Source of the DNA: Nocardia sp. NBC_01503
GTDB taxonomy: Bacteria; Actinomycetota; Actinomycetes; Mycobacteriales; Mycobacteriaceae
Length of the DNA: 64,000 nt
Assembly (NCBI RefSeq): GCF_036327755.1
Contig: NZ_CP109596.1
Coordinates: forward strand, 5,828,001 to 5,892,000
Direction of reading: 5' to 3'
Below, in pieces: positions 33,754 through 41,700 of this stretch. The notes under the pieces are model-generated. The model saw only the letters and a list, made by a program, of their open reading frames with translations, made no database searches and had not been told where the DNA came from. Positions within the stretch are counted from its first letter, which is position 1; each line of letters starts with the position of its first letter. The position numbers and the translations under genes were made by a program.

Positions 33754-34914
33754 CTAACGGACGCGGCGCAGCGAATCCGGGGTGAGGTCGGCGAGGGTGG
33801 GGTAGCCGTCCACGGCCATGATGAGATCGGCCTCGGCGAGCAGGGTGCGCAGCACATGGGTGATGCCGTCCGCCCCGCCCAGGGCGCAACCGTAGGCGTA
33901 GGGGCGGCCGATACCGACCGCCGTCGCACCGAGGGCGAGCGCCTTGACGATGTCCGCGCCGGAGCGGATACCCGAGTCGAACAGCACCGGCAGCCCCTCG
34001 GCCGCCCGCACCACCTCGGGCAGCAGATCGATCGCCGGAATACCGCCATTGGCCTGGCGGCCACCGTGATTGGAGCAGTAGATACCGTCCACACCACCGT
34101 CCCGAGCGCGGCGGGCGTCATCGGGATGCGAGATGCCCTTCACGATCAGCGGCAGCTTGGTGAGCGAGCGCAGCCAGGGCAGATCCGCCCAGGTGAGCGG
34201 ATTGCCGAAGACCTGAATCCAGCGCAGGATCGCGGACTGCGGATCCTCGGCGGGGGATTTGGCCAGACTCTTCAGGAAGACCGGATCGCTGAAGTAGTTC
34301 GCCAGGCAGTGCCCCCGCAGCTGCGGGAAGTTACCGGTGGCCAGGTCGCGCGGCCGCCAGCCGGTGACCCAGGTGTCCAGGGTGACCACGATGCCTTTGT
34401 AGCCCGCCTGCTCCGCGCGCTCGACCAGACTGGCGGCGAGATCGCGATCGGTGGGCGTGTACAGCTGGAAAAACCCTGGCGTATCACCGAATTCGGCCGC
34501 GACCTCCTCGAGCGGATCGACCATGAGGGTGGAGGCCACCATGGGCACGCCGGTGCGGGCGGCGGCGCGAGCGGTCGCCAGATCGCCGTGACCGTCCTGT
34601 GAACACAAGCCGATCACACCGATGGGAGCCATGAAAACCGGTGTGGGCAGGGTCATTCCGAACAGATCCACCGACAGATCGCGCTGCGTCGCGCCCACGA
34701 ACATGCGGGGAATGAGCCCCCACTGATCGAACGCGGAGACATTGGCGCGCTGGGTGCGCTCATTGCCCGCACCGCCGGCCACATACGACCACACCGAGGG
34801 CGGCATGGCGGTCTGCGCCCGCGCCTGAAGTTCGTCGAAGCTCACCGGCAGCGTCGGCACCACACCGCGCAGGCCATTGAAGTAGATCTCGTTCTGGTAA
34901 TCGCCGAATGCCAT
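33754..34914 (-). CDS. L-lactate 2-monooxygenase (FMN-dependent)
   Basis: It oxidises L-lactate with oxygen to acetate, carbon dioxide and water. The 386-residue protein follows the mycobacterial enzyme closely over its length: GDYQNEIYFNGL at the start, PPSVWSYVAGGAGNE, the FMN-phosphate and active-site blocks IVVTLDTWVTGWRPRDL, LIVKGISHPDDARRA, YCSNHGGRQANGG (catalytic His) and FDSGIRSGADIVKAL, and MAVDGYPTLADL near the end. The alternative is lactate oxidase of the same family. It diverges from a two-domain Lrp regulator across a symmetric 46-bp dyad, so control by that regulator is likely. Confidence 0.9.
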   Translation of the reverse strand: MAFGDYQNEIYFNGLRGVVPTLPVSFDELQARAQTAMPPSVWSYVAGGAGNERTQRANVSAFDQWGLIPRMFVGATQRDLSVDLFGMTLPTPVFMAPIGVIGLCSQDGHGDLATARAAARTGVPMVASTLMVDPLEEVAAEFGDTPGFFQLYTPTDRDLAASLVERAEQAGYKGIVVTLDTWVTGWRPRDLATGNFPQLRGHCLANYFSDPVFLKSLAKSPAEDPQSAILRWIQVFGNPLTWADLPWLRSLTKLPLIVKGISHPDDARRARDGGVDGIYCSNHGGRQANGGIPAIDLLPEVVRAAEGLPVLFDSGIRSGADIVKALALGATAVGIGRPYAYGCALGGADGITHVLRTLLAEADLIMAVDGYPTLADLTPDSLRRVR

Positions 34915-34924
34915 GGCGTCAAGC

Positions 34925-34970
34925 TCCAGTCTCTCCGCATCGAGGGTCTCCTCGATTGTGCAAGACTGGA
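34925..34970. promoter_or_regulatory. Nested 46-bp dyad between lactate monooxygenase and Lrp gene
   Basis: Inner arms ATCGAGG (34939-34945) and CCTCGAT (34950-34956) and outer arms TCCAGTCT (34925-34932) and AGACTGGA (34963-34970) are all perfect and share one centre at 34947.5. It fills most of the 104-bp gap between the divergent genes. Lrp-type regulators often bind paired sites, so this is the probable operator. Confidence 0.6.
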
Positions 34971-35018
34971 CGGTGAGGCGGTATGAATCGCAGGATGTAG
35001 TCAGAAGGGCCAGCGTGG

Positions 35019-36053
35019 ATGCAGGATGATGTCAGGCTGCTGACCGAGGAGGAGCTGGCGCTCATTCACGCGCTACAACTGCGGCCGCGCGCCTCCTGGA
35101 CCGAACTCGGTGGAGTGCTCGGCGTCGATCCGGTCACCGTCGCCCGGCGCTGGCAGCGGCTGAGTGAGCGCGGTGAAGCCTGGGTGTGTATGTCGCCGGG
35201 GCCCGCCCTCTACGATCACGTCTGCGCCGCATATGTCGATATCGATTGCGCCGCAGGGGAAACCGCCAGTGTGGTGGCCGAGCTGGCCAGGCATCCCCAT
35301 ATGCTCACCCTGGAACGCTCCGGGGGCAGCAATCGCATATTCGCCACCGTCGCCACCCGCGATTTCGATCAGATGGCCCGGTACACCCTGGACGTGCTCC
35401 CGGCGGTGCCGCATATCGCCGCCATCCGCACGCAGATCGTGACGCACTGGTTCGCCGAGGGCGGCAGTTGGCGAATCGACGCGCTCGCCCCGGAGCAGCG
35501 CAATCGACTCCGCGCGCCCGAGATGCCGAACGCCGCCGAACGTGGTCGCCGCCGCATCACCGCGGTCGATCGGGCCATGATGGGGGAGCTATCCCGGGAC
35601 GGGCGCGCCGCACACCGCGCGATCGCCGCCGCGCTGGGCACCAGCAGCTCCACGGTGAAGCGCCGACTCGAGGAACTCACCCGGCTCGGCATGTTGAGTT
35701 ACCGCTGCGATTTCGCACGCGCGCTGGGTGGTTGGCCGGTGGCCGTCACCTATCGCGCCACCGCACCCACCGCCGCGCTCCCCGAGATCGGCTACGCCCT
35801 CATCCGCCTACCGCAGACGCGCAACTGCGCCGCCGTGAGCGGCACCCACAATCTCATCCTGCAGGCGGGCCTGCATTCGGTCGCCGAGGTCACCCGCTTC
35901 GAGAATCAGCTCGCCACCACGCATCCCGGCCTGATGGTCACCGAACGCACCGTGACCCTTCGGCATGAGAAGCTGCTCGGCCGAATCCTGGACTCGCACG
36001 GCCGATCCCGCGATATCGTGCCACCGGATATCTGGGCGGACGCGGCTCGGTAG
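35019..36053 (+). CDS. Tandem two-domain Lrp/AsnC regulator
   Basis: A 344-residue protein made of two Lrp/AsnC units. Each has a helix-turn-helix (residues about 8-55: ALIHALQLRPRASWTELGGVLGVDPVTVARR; about 180-230: GELSRDGRAAHRAIAAALGTSSSTVKRR) and a ligand-binding RAM-like half (about 65-140 and 240-325). Usual Lrp proteins are about 150 residues with one of each. AGAAGGG precedes the ATG. It diverges from the lactate 2-monooxygenase gene with a large dyad between, so a lactate or amino-acid signal is a reasonable guess. Confidence 0.85.
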   Translation: MQDDVRLLTEEELALIHALQLRPRASWTELGGVLGVDPVTVARRWQRLSERGEAWVCMSPGPALYDHVCAAYVDIDCAAGETASVVAELARHPHMLTLERSGGSNRIFATVATRDFDQMARYTLDVLPAVPHIAAIRTQIVTHWFAEGGSWRIDALAPEQRNRLRAPEMPNAAERGRRRITAVDRAMMGELSRDGRAAHRAIAAALGTSSSTVKRRLEELTRLGMLSYRCDFARALGGWPVAVTYRATAPTAALPEIGYALIRLPQTRNCAAVSGTHNLILQAGLHSVAEVTRFENQLATTHPGLMVTERTVTLRHEKLLGRILDSHGRSRDIVPPDIWADAAR

Positions 36054-36268
36054 GTGGCGTTCGGATAGCCGAGCAGGCCGCGCACCGCGGCGGCATACCG
36101 GCCGATATCGGCAATCGGGTTCCGCGGCAGGAAGTTCAGTAGTTCATTGGCGGACTACCCGAAATCGCCGGGTCTCGGCGATCGTTTCCCGCGACTCGCC
36201 GAATCGGGCCGTGATCGGCCAGTAGGGTCGAGGGACCACCAGCATTCGAACCTCGAAAGGCGTCGCTC

Positions 36269-36928
36269 ATGCTCGCCGACCGATTTGCCGAAGCCTTCCA
36301 CTCCGTCGATACCACCGCACTCTGCGATGCCGACAAGTCTTTGCGGGTAATGGACAGCGCGATTCGACCGCGCTCGGCGGCCACCAGAATTCTCGGACCC
36401 GCATTCACCGTGCGCTGTCAGGACGACTTCTTCGGCGTCCTACAGGCCATCGAGGCGGCCGCACCCGGTGATGTCCTTGTCGTCGACGGCGGTAGCAGTG
36501 AAATCGCCTTGGGTGGAGAGCTTTTCGCACGCGGTGCGCTGGTCCGTGGACTCGGCGGGATTATCGTCGATGCCGGATACCGCGATATCGGCTATGTGCG
36601 CGACTGCGAACTGCCGGTGTACAGCCGATTCATCACCCCGATGTCCGGTTCCACCACCGAACTCGGCGAACTCCAGGTTCGCGTCACTTGCGGGGGAGTG
36701 CCGGTGAGTCCCGGCGATTTGGTGCTCGCCGATGTCGAGGGCATCGTGGTGGTCGATCCGGCGGAAATCGAATCTCTTTTCGCCGCAGCGGCATCCATCA
36801 AACAGGCCGAGGCGCGGGTCATCGCGAAACTCGATGCGGGCGCGACGCTCAGCGATTGCGTCAATATCGACGCGCATGCCGAGGCGCTGCGCGACGAAGC
36901 CGACTCCGCCCTCACATTCCTGGTCTGA
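36269..36928 (+). CDS. RraA family protein
   Basis: A 219-residue RraA-like protein, related to 4-hydroxy-4-methyl-2-oxoglutarate aldolases and to the RNase E inhibitor RraA. Typical blocks: TALCDADKSLRVMDSAIRP, GPAFTVRC, GDVLVVDGG, ALVRGLGGIIVDAGYRD (with the Arg and Asp of the metal and substrate site) and GDLVLADVEGIVVV. Length is slightly above the 160 of RraA and near the aldolase type. It stands alone. An aldolase or oxaloacetate decarboxylase role is more probable than RNase control. Confidence 0.85.
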   Translation: MLADRFAEAFHSVDTTALCDADKSLRVMDSAIRPRSAATRILGPAFTVRCQDDFFGVLQAIEAAAPGDVLVVDGGSSEIALGGELFARGALVRGLGGIIVDAGYRDIGYVRDCELPVYSRFITPMSGSTTELGELQVRVTCGGVPVSPGDLVLADVEGIVVVDPAEIESLFAAAASIKQAEARVIAKLDAGATLSDCVNIDAHAEALRDEADSALTFLV

Positions 36929-37028
36929 CCGCCCCGCCTACCGCCCCGCCGCCCGTGCTTCCGGTACCCTGCCACCCGGTTCGATGATCTGTCCACGATT
37001 GGTCCGGAATTCCGAAAGACGGGGCACG

Positions 37029-37463
37029 ATGAGCGGATTGGAAGTTTCACGCGGGGCCGGAACGGCGGTCGCGGCGGCATGTATCGCGGTGACCGTCGCG
37101 GCGCTCGCGCCGCAGGCGGCCGCGGCGGCCACGCCTAACCTGTCGGTCTCCATGACCGGCGGCGGGCCGGTGAAAATCGCCTCGGTCGGCTGCGGTCAGA
37201 CCGCGGTCGCCACGGTGAAGATGGCCGATGGCACGCCGGTGACGCACGGGCGTGTCGAATTCACCAGCCACCTGGCGAATATGGGCGGCAATGTGGTCGG
37301 CACGGTGCCGGTCACCGATGGCACCGCGAGCATTTTCTGGATCCCCGGGGTCGCGGGCCAGCACACGGTGAGCGCGTTCTACTTCGACGATTCGTCGGAT
37401 ATGCGTCCCGCCGTCGGTCAGACCACCATCAACGCGGTGAATCTGAACGGTATGTGCGTCTGA
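37029..37463 (+). CDS. Secreted Ig-like domain protein
   Basis: A 144-residue exported protein. The ATG at 37029 gives a signal peptide with Ala-rich core ending QAAAAATP. The mature part (about 105 residues) is a single beta-sandwich like a bacterial Ig domain: GCGQTAVATVKMADGTPVTHGRVEFTS (split by loops), then DGTASIFWIPGVAGQHTVSAFYF. Two Cys, at the start and near the C-terminus (GMCV), may form a disulfide. No catalytic domain; a cell-surface binding or structural role is possible. Confidence 0.72.
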   Translation: MSGLEVSRGAGTAVAAACIAVTVAALAPQAAAAATPNLSVSMTGGGPVKIASVGCGQTAVATVKMADGTPVTHGRVEFTSHLANMGGNVVGTVPVTDGTASIFWIPGVAGQHTVSAFYFDDSSDMRPAVGQTTINAVNLNGMCV

Positions 37464-37511
37464 GTTCTGCGCTGTTTGCTCCGGCCCGAGTTCGATTGGG
37501 CCGGAGTTTTC

Positions 37512-38204
37512 TCAGCTCGCGTACATTCCGATGACCGGTCGGCGTGATGGTTGCAGGGTGGCGATCAGGGCACGCACCACATCCTCCGAGACCGCTACAC
37601 ATCCGGCCGTCGGTTCGCCGATATCGCCGTGCAGGAAGAATGCCGAACCCGCGCCGGGCACAGCGGGAGCACGGTTGTAGTCGATGACCAGCGCGTGGTT
37701 GTACTGCGGATCCACTCGCCCGAGATTCTCCGCCCGCGTGGTGTCGAATGGGCAGTGCGGCGCGGTACACCGATACTCGGTGTTGTACAGCGGACTCCGC
37801 ACATCCGACACCCACCACCAGGTATTGGATCGGTCGATCGCCAGATAGGGCAGTTGTGCCGCCGGATCGGGCTTGCGCCCGAATCCCTCGGTCAAAGCGA
37901 AGGTGCCCTGCGGGGTGAAGGCGCGGCCCTCGGCGGCATCGGGCGAGATGCCCTCGGCCCCGACCCATGCGGGCACCGCGAAAGTGCGCTTCCAATCCCG
38001 GAGTCGATTCCGCTGCCACAATTCCAGGGTCGCGCGGGCCGCACCGCGGGGTGCGGTCACCCATACGACCTGTGTGCCGGGCACTGCCTCCGGATCGAAT
38101 GGCGGTATGTCCGGATTCGTGCGCGGTAAAAGCGCAATGCCCAATCCAACGACGAATACCGCCATGATCCACCGCCCTACCGTTCGAACGCCGGTGTCGG
38201 TCAA
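37512..38204 (-). CDS. L,D-transpeptidase-fold (YkuD-like) protein
   Basis: A 230-residue protein with an N-terminal membrane anchor (about residues 10-27) and an L,D-transpeptidase-like catalytic domain outside the membrane. The active-site block is FFLHGDIGEPTAGCVAVSED with His192 and Cys202; the order H-G-x-x-G-x-x-T-A-G-C-V resembles the murein transpeptidase motif with the usual Ser-x-Gly-Cys replaced by Thr-Ala-Gly-Cys. It may cross-link or edit peptidoglycan. A TTG start at 38204 overlaps the Nudix stop, so the two genes are coupled. Confidence 0.75.
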   Translation of the reverse strand: MTDTGVRTVGRWIMAVFVVGLGIALLPRTNPDIPPFDPEAVPGTQVVWVTAPRGAARATLELWQRNRLRDWKRTFAVPAWVGAEGISPDAAEGRAFTPQGTFALTEGFGRKPDPAAQLPYLAIDRSNTWWWVSDVRSPLYNTEYRCTAPHCPFDTTRAENLGRVDPQYNHALVIDYNRAPAVPGAGSAFFLHGDIGEPTAGCVAVSEDVVRALIATLQPSRRPVIGMYAS

Positions 38205-38677
38205 TCTCGCTCGTATCCCTGACTGTCCCCGGCCGTCACCGTCCAGCCTGACAGGCCGAAATGCTCACCGCGCCGGAACAGATCCAATCCGATGCTCGTA
38301 TAGGGAACCGTGTCCTCCGGGATGTCATCGAGCCGGAACCAACGCAGATCGGAACACTTGTCCGGTTCGGCATTGAACGGCTCACCCGACCAGGTATCGG
38401 CGTGAAAGAAGAATCCCACCCGGCTCTGCTCATCGGGCGGCTGATAGTGCACCGCATTCGCCATTCGAATGTCGCTGCGGGACAACTCTATCCCGATCTC
38501 CTCCCGCGCCTCCCGAATCATCCCCGCCTCCAGATCCTCCTGCGCCTCGAGCTTCCCGGACGGCAGATTCCACAGCCCGTCCGAATACCCGGTGTTCGCC
38601 CGCCGCGCGAGGAGTACCTCATCCCCGCGGGTCAGAATGAGCAGGACATCGACGAAGCTCGTATACGGCATCGGCAT
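38201..38677 (-). CDS. Nudix hydrolase
   Basis: A 158-residue Nudix protein. The Nudix box G-x5-E-x7-REUxEE-x-GU is complete in GKLEAQEDLEAGMIREAREEIGI (read in parts), about residues 41-63. Such enzymes hydrolyse nucleoside diphosphates linked to another group, often damaged nucleotides. It precedes the L,D-transpeptidase-like gene in the same operon with a 4-nt overlap. Substrate cannot be told. Confidence 0.9.
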   Translation of the reverse strand: MPMPYTSFVDVLLILTRGDEVLLARRANTGYSDGLWNLPSGKLEAQEDLEAGMIREAREEIGIELSRSDIRMANAVHYQPPDEQSRVGFFFHADTWSGEPFNAEPDKCSDLRWFRLDDIPEDTVPYTSIGLDLFRRGEHFGLSGWTVTAGDSQGYERD

Positions 38678-39178
38678 CTCCGTTCACGGTGCGGCTCGAC
38701 GGATCGAGCGCGAAGGGTGCAGCGGCCCTCGATCGCCACCGCTATGGTGGCTATCTTGGAGCGAATGCGTTCGGCGACATCAGGATACGCGTCGCCGGTG
38801 ACATCGGCCGCACATCCGCGGCAACGACTGAGGGGTGTGATTCGGTTCAGCGTAGTGAATTTTCGGGGCTACCGGTACGAATGGCTTTGTCTCACAATGC
38901 CGAAAAGTGGCTTGTGTGCGGCGAGGTGTAAGAGACTCGCCGGAAAGGGCTGCCCAATCGTCATGATTGGTCGTAGCCTGTTCGCGTACGCACAACCCGG
39001 AGTTGTTCCACGCTCCGGACTTCTCTCCCGTGATCCACTCCAGACCCCGGTGGCTCTGTTCGAATCCGACCGAGCATTACCAGGCAATGGGATTGGATAT
39101 GTAATGGGCTCGCCAACCAGAACTATCGCATCAGCACCTGTTCGGAGCTTCGAAGCTGCTGCGGCACAGGATATTCGA
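38678..39178. other. Intergenic stretch without a recognisable gene
   Basis: About 500 bp. Long open frames exist on both strands but have no family resemblance or ribosome site. The last 80 bp before 39179 could extend the following gene (in-frame ATG at 39104), and should contain its promoter. Confidence 0.5.
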
Positions 39179-39406
39179 ATGACACCCGGTCGGCGGTGTG
39201 TCCAGCGGCTCGCGCTGGAGTTCCCCGGCGTTCCGTCCGCCGTGATCCGAGCCGTAGTCGCCGATGTGCGCGAGGGACTACGGTCGCATCTGGCGGATTC
39301 CCTCATCGAGATGACCGAATTGGTTGCACGCCAGCGTATTCGACAGACCGTGGCGGTGCATTCGAGATCCGGTAGCCATTCCACCGAGTGTGATATTGCC
39401 CAATAA
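39179..39406 (+). CDS. Small three-helix dimerisation-domain protein
   Basis: A 75-residue protein matching the small actinobacterial three-helix bundle dimerisation domain: QRLALEFPGVPSAVIRAVV is the first part, followed by a helix (DVREGLRSHLADSLIEMTELVARQRI in parts). AGGA lies 7 nt before the ATG at 39179; an in-frame ATG at 39104 is possible. A perfect hairpin follows its stop. Relatives occur alone or next to regulators; no function is known. Confidence 0.6.
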   Translation: MTPGRRCVQRLALEFPGVPSAVIRAVVADVREGLRSHLADSLIEMTELVARQRIRQTVAVHSRSGSHSTECDIAQ

Positions 39407-39421
39407 GTCCTATTTATGAAT

Positions 39422-39447
39422 GTCGAGCCGCTTGCGAGCGGCTCGAC
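39422..39447 (+). terminator. Terminator hairpin
   Basis: GTCGAGCCGCT (39422-39432) pairs perfectly with AGCGGCTCGAC (39437-39447) around TGCG, 16 nt after the preceding stop. Confidence 0.75.
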
Positions 39448-39554
39448 TTCAGAGCGTGCCGCGTCCGCCAAGGGATGGCTCGGGCATGGATATCCCGGGG
39501 CGTGATTATGCGATCGGTCGCGCCATGATCGATGTGGCGGCCTCCGGATCGCCT

Positions 39555-39809
39555 TCACATCGAGCGCCGCTGCTCGGTGCTGTCGGTGCCCTGCCCGGAG
39601 ACGTAGATGAACGTCAACCTCGGGTTCGTCGCCGCCAATGTGCGAGCGACCTCCGCGGTCAAGTCATAGGCGGTCCGCCGACACGCCGAGGCGGAGGAAG
39701 CGGGCATCGAACTCCGGCAACTAACCAGCGATTGCGGACAGGTCGGTCGGATCCGGCAATACCAGCTCGCGCGCCTCGGGATTCACGATCCCTCGCGGAT
39801 TACCTTCAT
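39555..39809 (-). pseudogene. Remnant of an NAD-dependent epimerase/oxidoreductase
   Basis: On the minus strand an ATG at 39809 reads MKVI as in this family and then breaks. After a frame change LPDPTDLSAIAG, a TAG stop, and LPEFDARFLRLGVSAD follow; a further shift gives TAYDLTAEVARTLAANPRL and TFIYVSGQGTDSTE. These match the SDR-type epimerase blocks F-D-LSAI, DACFFCLGVSAAG and the TYDLTLAVARTLA and TFVYVSGAGTDS regions in order. Internal pieces and the C-terminal half are gone. It lies directly after the DosR gene on the same strand. Confidence 0.65.
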
Positions 39810-39822
39810 GCGGGCATTTGCC

Positions 39823-40482
39823 TCAGCGGCGGGCGGATCCATGGGACGCACCCGTGTGGCGCTGGGCGACCAGGACCGCGGCCTGGGTGCGGCAGTCGAG
39901 GTCGAGCTTGGTCAGCAGACGCGAAACATAGTTCTTGATGGTCTTCTCCGCCAAGAACATTCGCTCGCCGATCTGACGATTGGTCATACCCTCCCCGAGC
40001 AGATCCAAGATCTGATGCTCCTGTTCGCTGAGACCGGCGAAGGAGTCGTGGGCGTCGTCATCGCGGCGGCGCAATTCGCGCATCAACGCGGCGGCGGCGC
40101 GGTGGTCCAGCATCGAATCTCCCTGTCCCACCTGCTTGACCGCGGCGATCAGGGTGAACCCTCGGATGTCCTTGATCGCGTAACCGGACGCGCCCGCCAG
40201 GACCGCATCGAGCATGGCCTGTTCCTCGTCGAACGAGGTCAGAATCAAACAGCGCAGGTCGTCCAGGGTCGAGAGCAGATCGCGGCACAACTCGACCCCA
40301 TTGCCATCGGGCAGCCGCACATCGAGCACGGCGACATCCGGCCGCAGCGCCGGGATTCTGGCCAGCGCGCTCGAAACGGTGCCGGCCTCACCGATCACGC
40401 TGAGATCCGGATCGGAATTGAGCAGGTCGACCAGACCACGACGCACGATCTCGTGGTCGTCCACCAGAAAGACTTTGATCAT
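39823..40482 (-). CDS. devR: DosR/DevR-type response regulator (orphan)
   Basis: A 219-residue NarL-family regulator closely resembling mycobacterial DosR (DevR), which switches on the hypoxia and nitric-oxide dormancy regulon. The receiver has Asp8/Asp9, the phospho-acceptor Asp54 in VLDVRLPDGNGVELCRDLL and Lys104 in AIKDI. The LuxR-type helix-turn-helix at the C-terminus reads GMTNRQIGERMFLAEKTIKNYVSRLL with the Lys-x2-Asn and Arg DNA contacts of DosR. No DosS/DosT kinase gene is adjacent; neighbours are an epimerase remnant and an LLM oxidoreductase. ATG at 40482. Confidence 0.9.
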   Translation of the reverse strand: MIKVFLVDDHEIVRRGLVDLLNSDPDLSVIGEAGTVSSALARIPALRPDVAVLDVRLPDGNGVELCRDLLSTLDDLRCLILTSFDEEQAMLDAVLAGASGYAIKDIRGFTLIAAVKQVGQGDSMLDHRAAAALMRELRRRDDDAHDSFAGLSEQEHQILDLLGEGMTNRQIGERMFLAEKTIKNYVSRLLTKLDLDCRTQAAVLVAQRHTGASHGSARR

Positions 40483-40736
40483 CGGAAGGTCATAAGAACT
40501 ACTCCGCCTGCCCGAATTGTGGGCTTCGTAGTCTCAGCCTACGCCTGAATATCAAACATTTGTTCGAGGATGATCACGCAGTTCTCGTGATGCCCGGTGA
40601 GCATGACGACGCGATCTCGGCCGGACCGATGAATTTCGGGCGGATCCGGCGTCGATACGACTGTACTAAGGAGACGATCACGGGCCTTCCCTCGGGCTGG
40701 CAGGTGATCTCGCCGACCGCAGAAAGGAATTCAGGT

Positions 40737-41543
40737 ATGACCAGACCGTTTCGATTCGGGGTTGTCACCCCGATCTACACCGACCTGCCGACGTGGCTGG
40801 ACCGTGCGCGCCGCATTGCCGACAGCGGGTACTCGACGCTGCTGATGCCCGACTTCCCGCTGTCGCAACCGGCACCCGCTCCGGTACTGGCCACCGCCGC
40901 GGCCGTGACCGACCTACGCGTGGGCACATGGGTGTACGCCTCGCCGCTGCGTCCGTCCTGGCTGACGGCGTGGGAGGCGCATTCCCTGTCGCTGATGACC
41001 GGCGGTCGCTTCGAGATGGGCATCGGCACCGGCAGGCCGGGTATCGAGGATGAGCTTCGCGACAAGGGAATGCCCGCCGTCCCGCCGCCCGGCGACCGGC
41101 TGGCATCGATCCGCGAAACTCTCACGGCCCTGCGGGAGTTCGACGGCCCCGACCAGCACACCCCCGTGGCGATGGCCGTATACGGCCCCAAAGCCCGTGC
41201 GCTGGCAGCCGAGTTCGCCGATACCGTCACCTTCCCGCTGTTCGATCAGCCGCGCGCCGAAATCGCCCGCCTGACCCAAGACTTCCGCACCACCGGCAAT
41301 ACCGAACTCGCGCTCGCCATCCCGATCATCGGCGACTACGTCGCGCCGCATATGGCACCTCCCGGCACCGACCCCGCCCCATTCCACGCGGCGAACGCGG
41401 TGAACGCACTCCCGGATGACCCCTCGGCCGCCGCCGAGGAAATCCAGCGCCGCCGAGAAGAACTCGGCTTCTCCTACTTCATCTTCGGCGCCGACTACGC
41501 CGAAAGATTCGCCCCGATCGTCGCCAAACTCGCCGGAACCTAG
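40737..41543 (+). CDS. LLM class flavin/F420-dependent oxidoreductase
   Basis: A 268-residue luciferase-like TIM-barrel protein. FRFGVVTPIYTDLPTWL at the start, the ALTDLRVGTWV-like strand, the WEAHSLSLMTGGRFEMGIGTGRPG block (about residues 78-101) and the final FIFGADYAERFAPIV are typical. Members use FMN or coenzyme F420 to oxidise or reduce small organics; which one cannot be told. AAAGGA precedes the ATG at 40737, and the earlier open frame is rejected. A long inverted repeat follows the stop. Confidence 0.85.
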   Translation: MTRPFRFGVVTPIYTDLPTWLDRARRIADSGYSTLLMPDFPLSQPAPAPVLATAAAVTDLRVGTWVYASPLRPSWLTAWEAHSLSLMTGGRFEMGIGTGRPGIEDELRDKGMPAVPPPGDRLASIRETLTALREFDGPDQHTPVAMAVYGPKARALAAEFADTVTFPLFDQPRAEIARLTQDFRTTGNTELALAIPIIGDYVAPHMAPPGTDPAPFHAANAVNALPDDPSAAAEEIQRRREELGFSYFIFGADYAERFAPIVAKLAGT

Positions 41544-41557
41544 ACCGCCACGCCGAG

Positions 41558-41635
41558 GTGAACTTTTCGTGCGATACACCGGCCTCCGTGCCGGGGCTCA
41601 TGCAATGCGACCCGCCTACTGCACGAAAAGTTCAC
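41558..41635. repeat. 15-bp perfect inverted repeat around a 48-bp core
   Basis: GTGAACTTTTCGTGC (41558-41572) and its exact complement GCACGAAAAGTTCAC (41621-41635) enclose 48 bp that contain a second small hairpin (CCGGC/GCCGG). RNA from either strand could fold into a branched stem. It lies between the LLM gene and the MerR promoter. It may be a terminator, a small palindromic repeat element or a binding site. Confidence 0.7.
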
Positions 41636-41671
41636 GTCCGCAGGAGAATTCAGATGCACCGGGCCGATGCC

Positions 41672-41693
41672 TTGACCCTCACCTCACGTGAGG
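41672..41693 (+). promoter_or_regulatory. MerR-type promoter with CCTCACGTGAGG operator
   Basis: A -35-like TTGACC near 41673 is followed directly by the perfect 12-bp palindrome CCTCACGTGAGG (41682-41693), 7 bp before the GTG of the MerR gene. Operators of this kind are typical of TipA-like MerR promoters and suggest autoregulation. Confidence 0.65.
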
Positions 41694-41700
41694 CGGCACA

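Noticed and set aside
36020..36160. Coding-like minus-strand stretch (NELLNFLPRNP, GRYAAAVRGLLGYPN)
   Set aside because: It reads like a protein end and may be a remnant, but I cannot name a family and it overlaps the Lrp gene end.
38869..39558. 229-codon open frame on the minus strand
   Set aside because: No motif, and it overlaps the better supported three-helix gene and terminator on the other strand.
40483..40736. Possible DosR box near GGGCTTCGTAGTC
   Set aside because: The sequence is one base out of register with the known DosR consensus and lacks symmetry.
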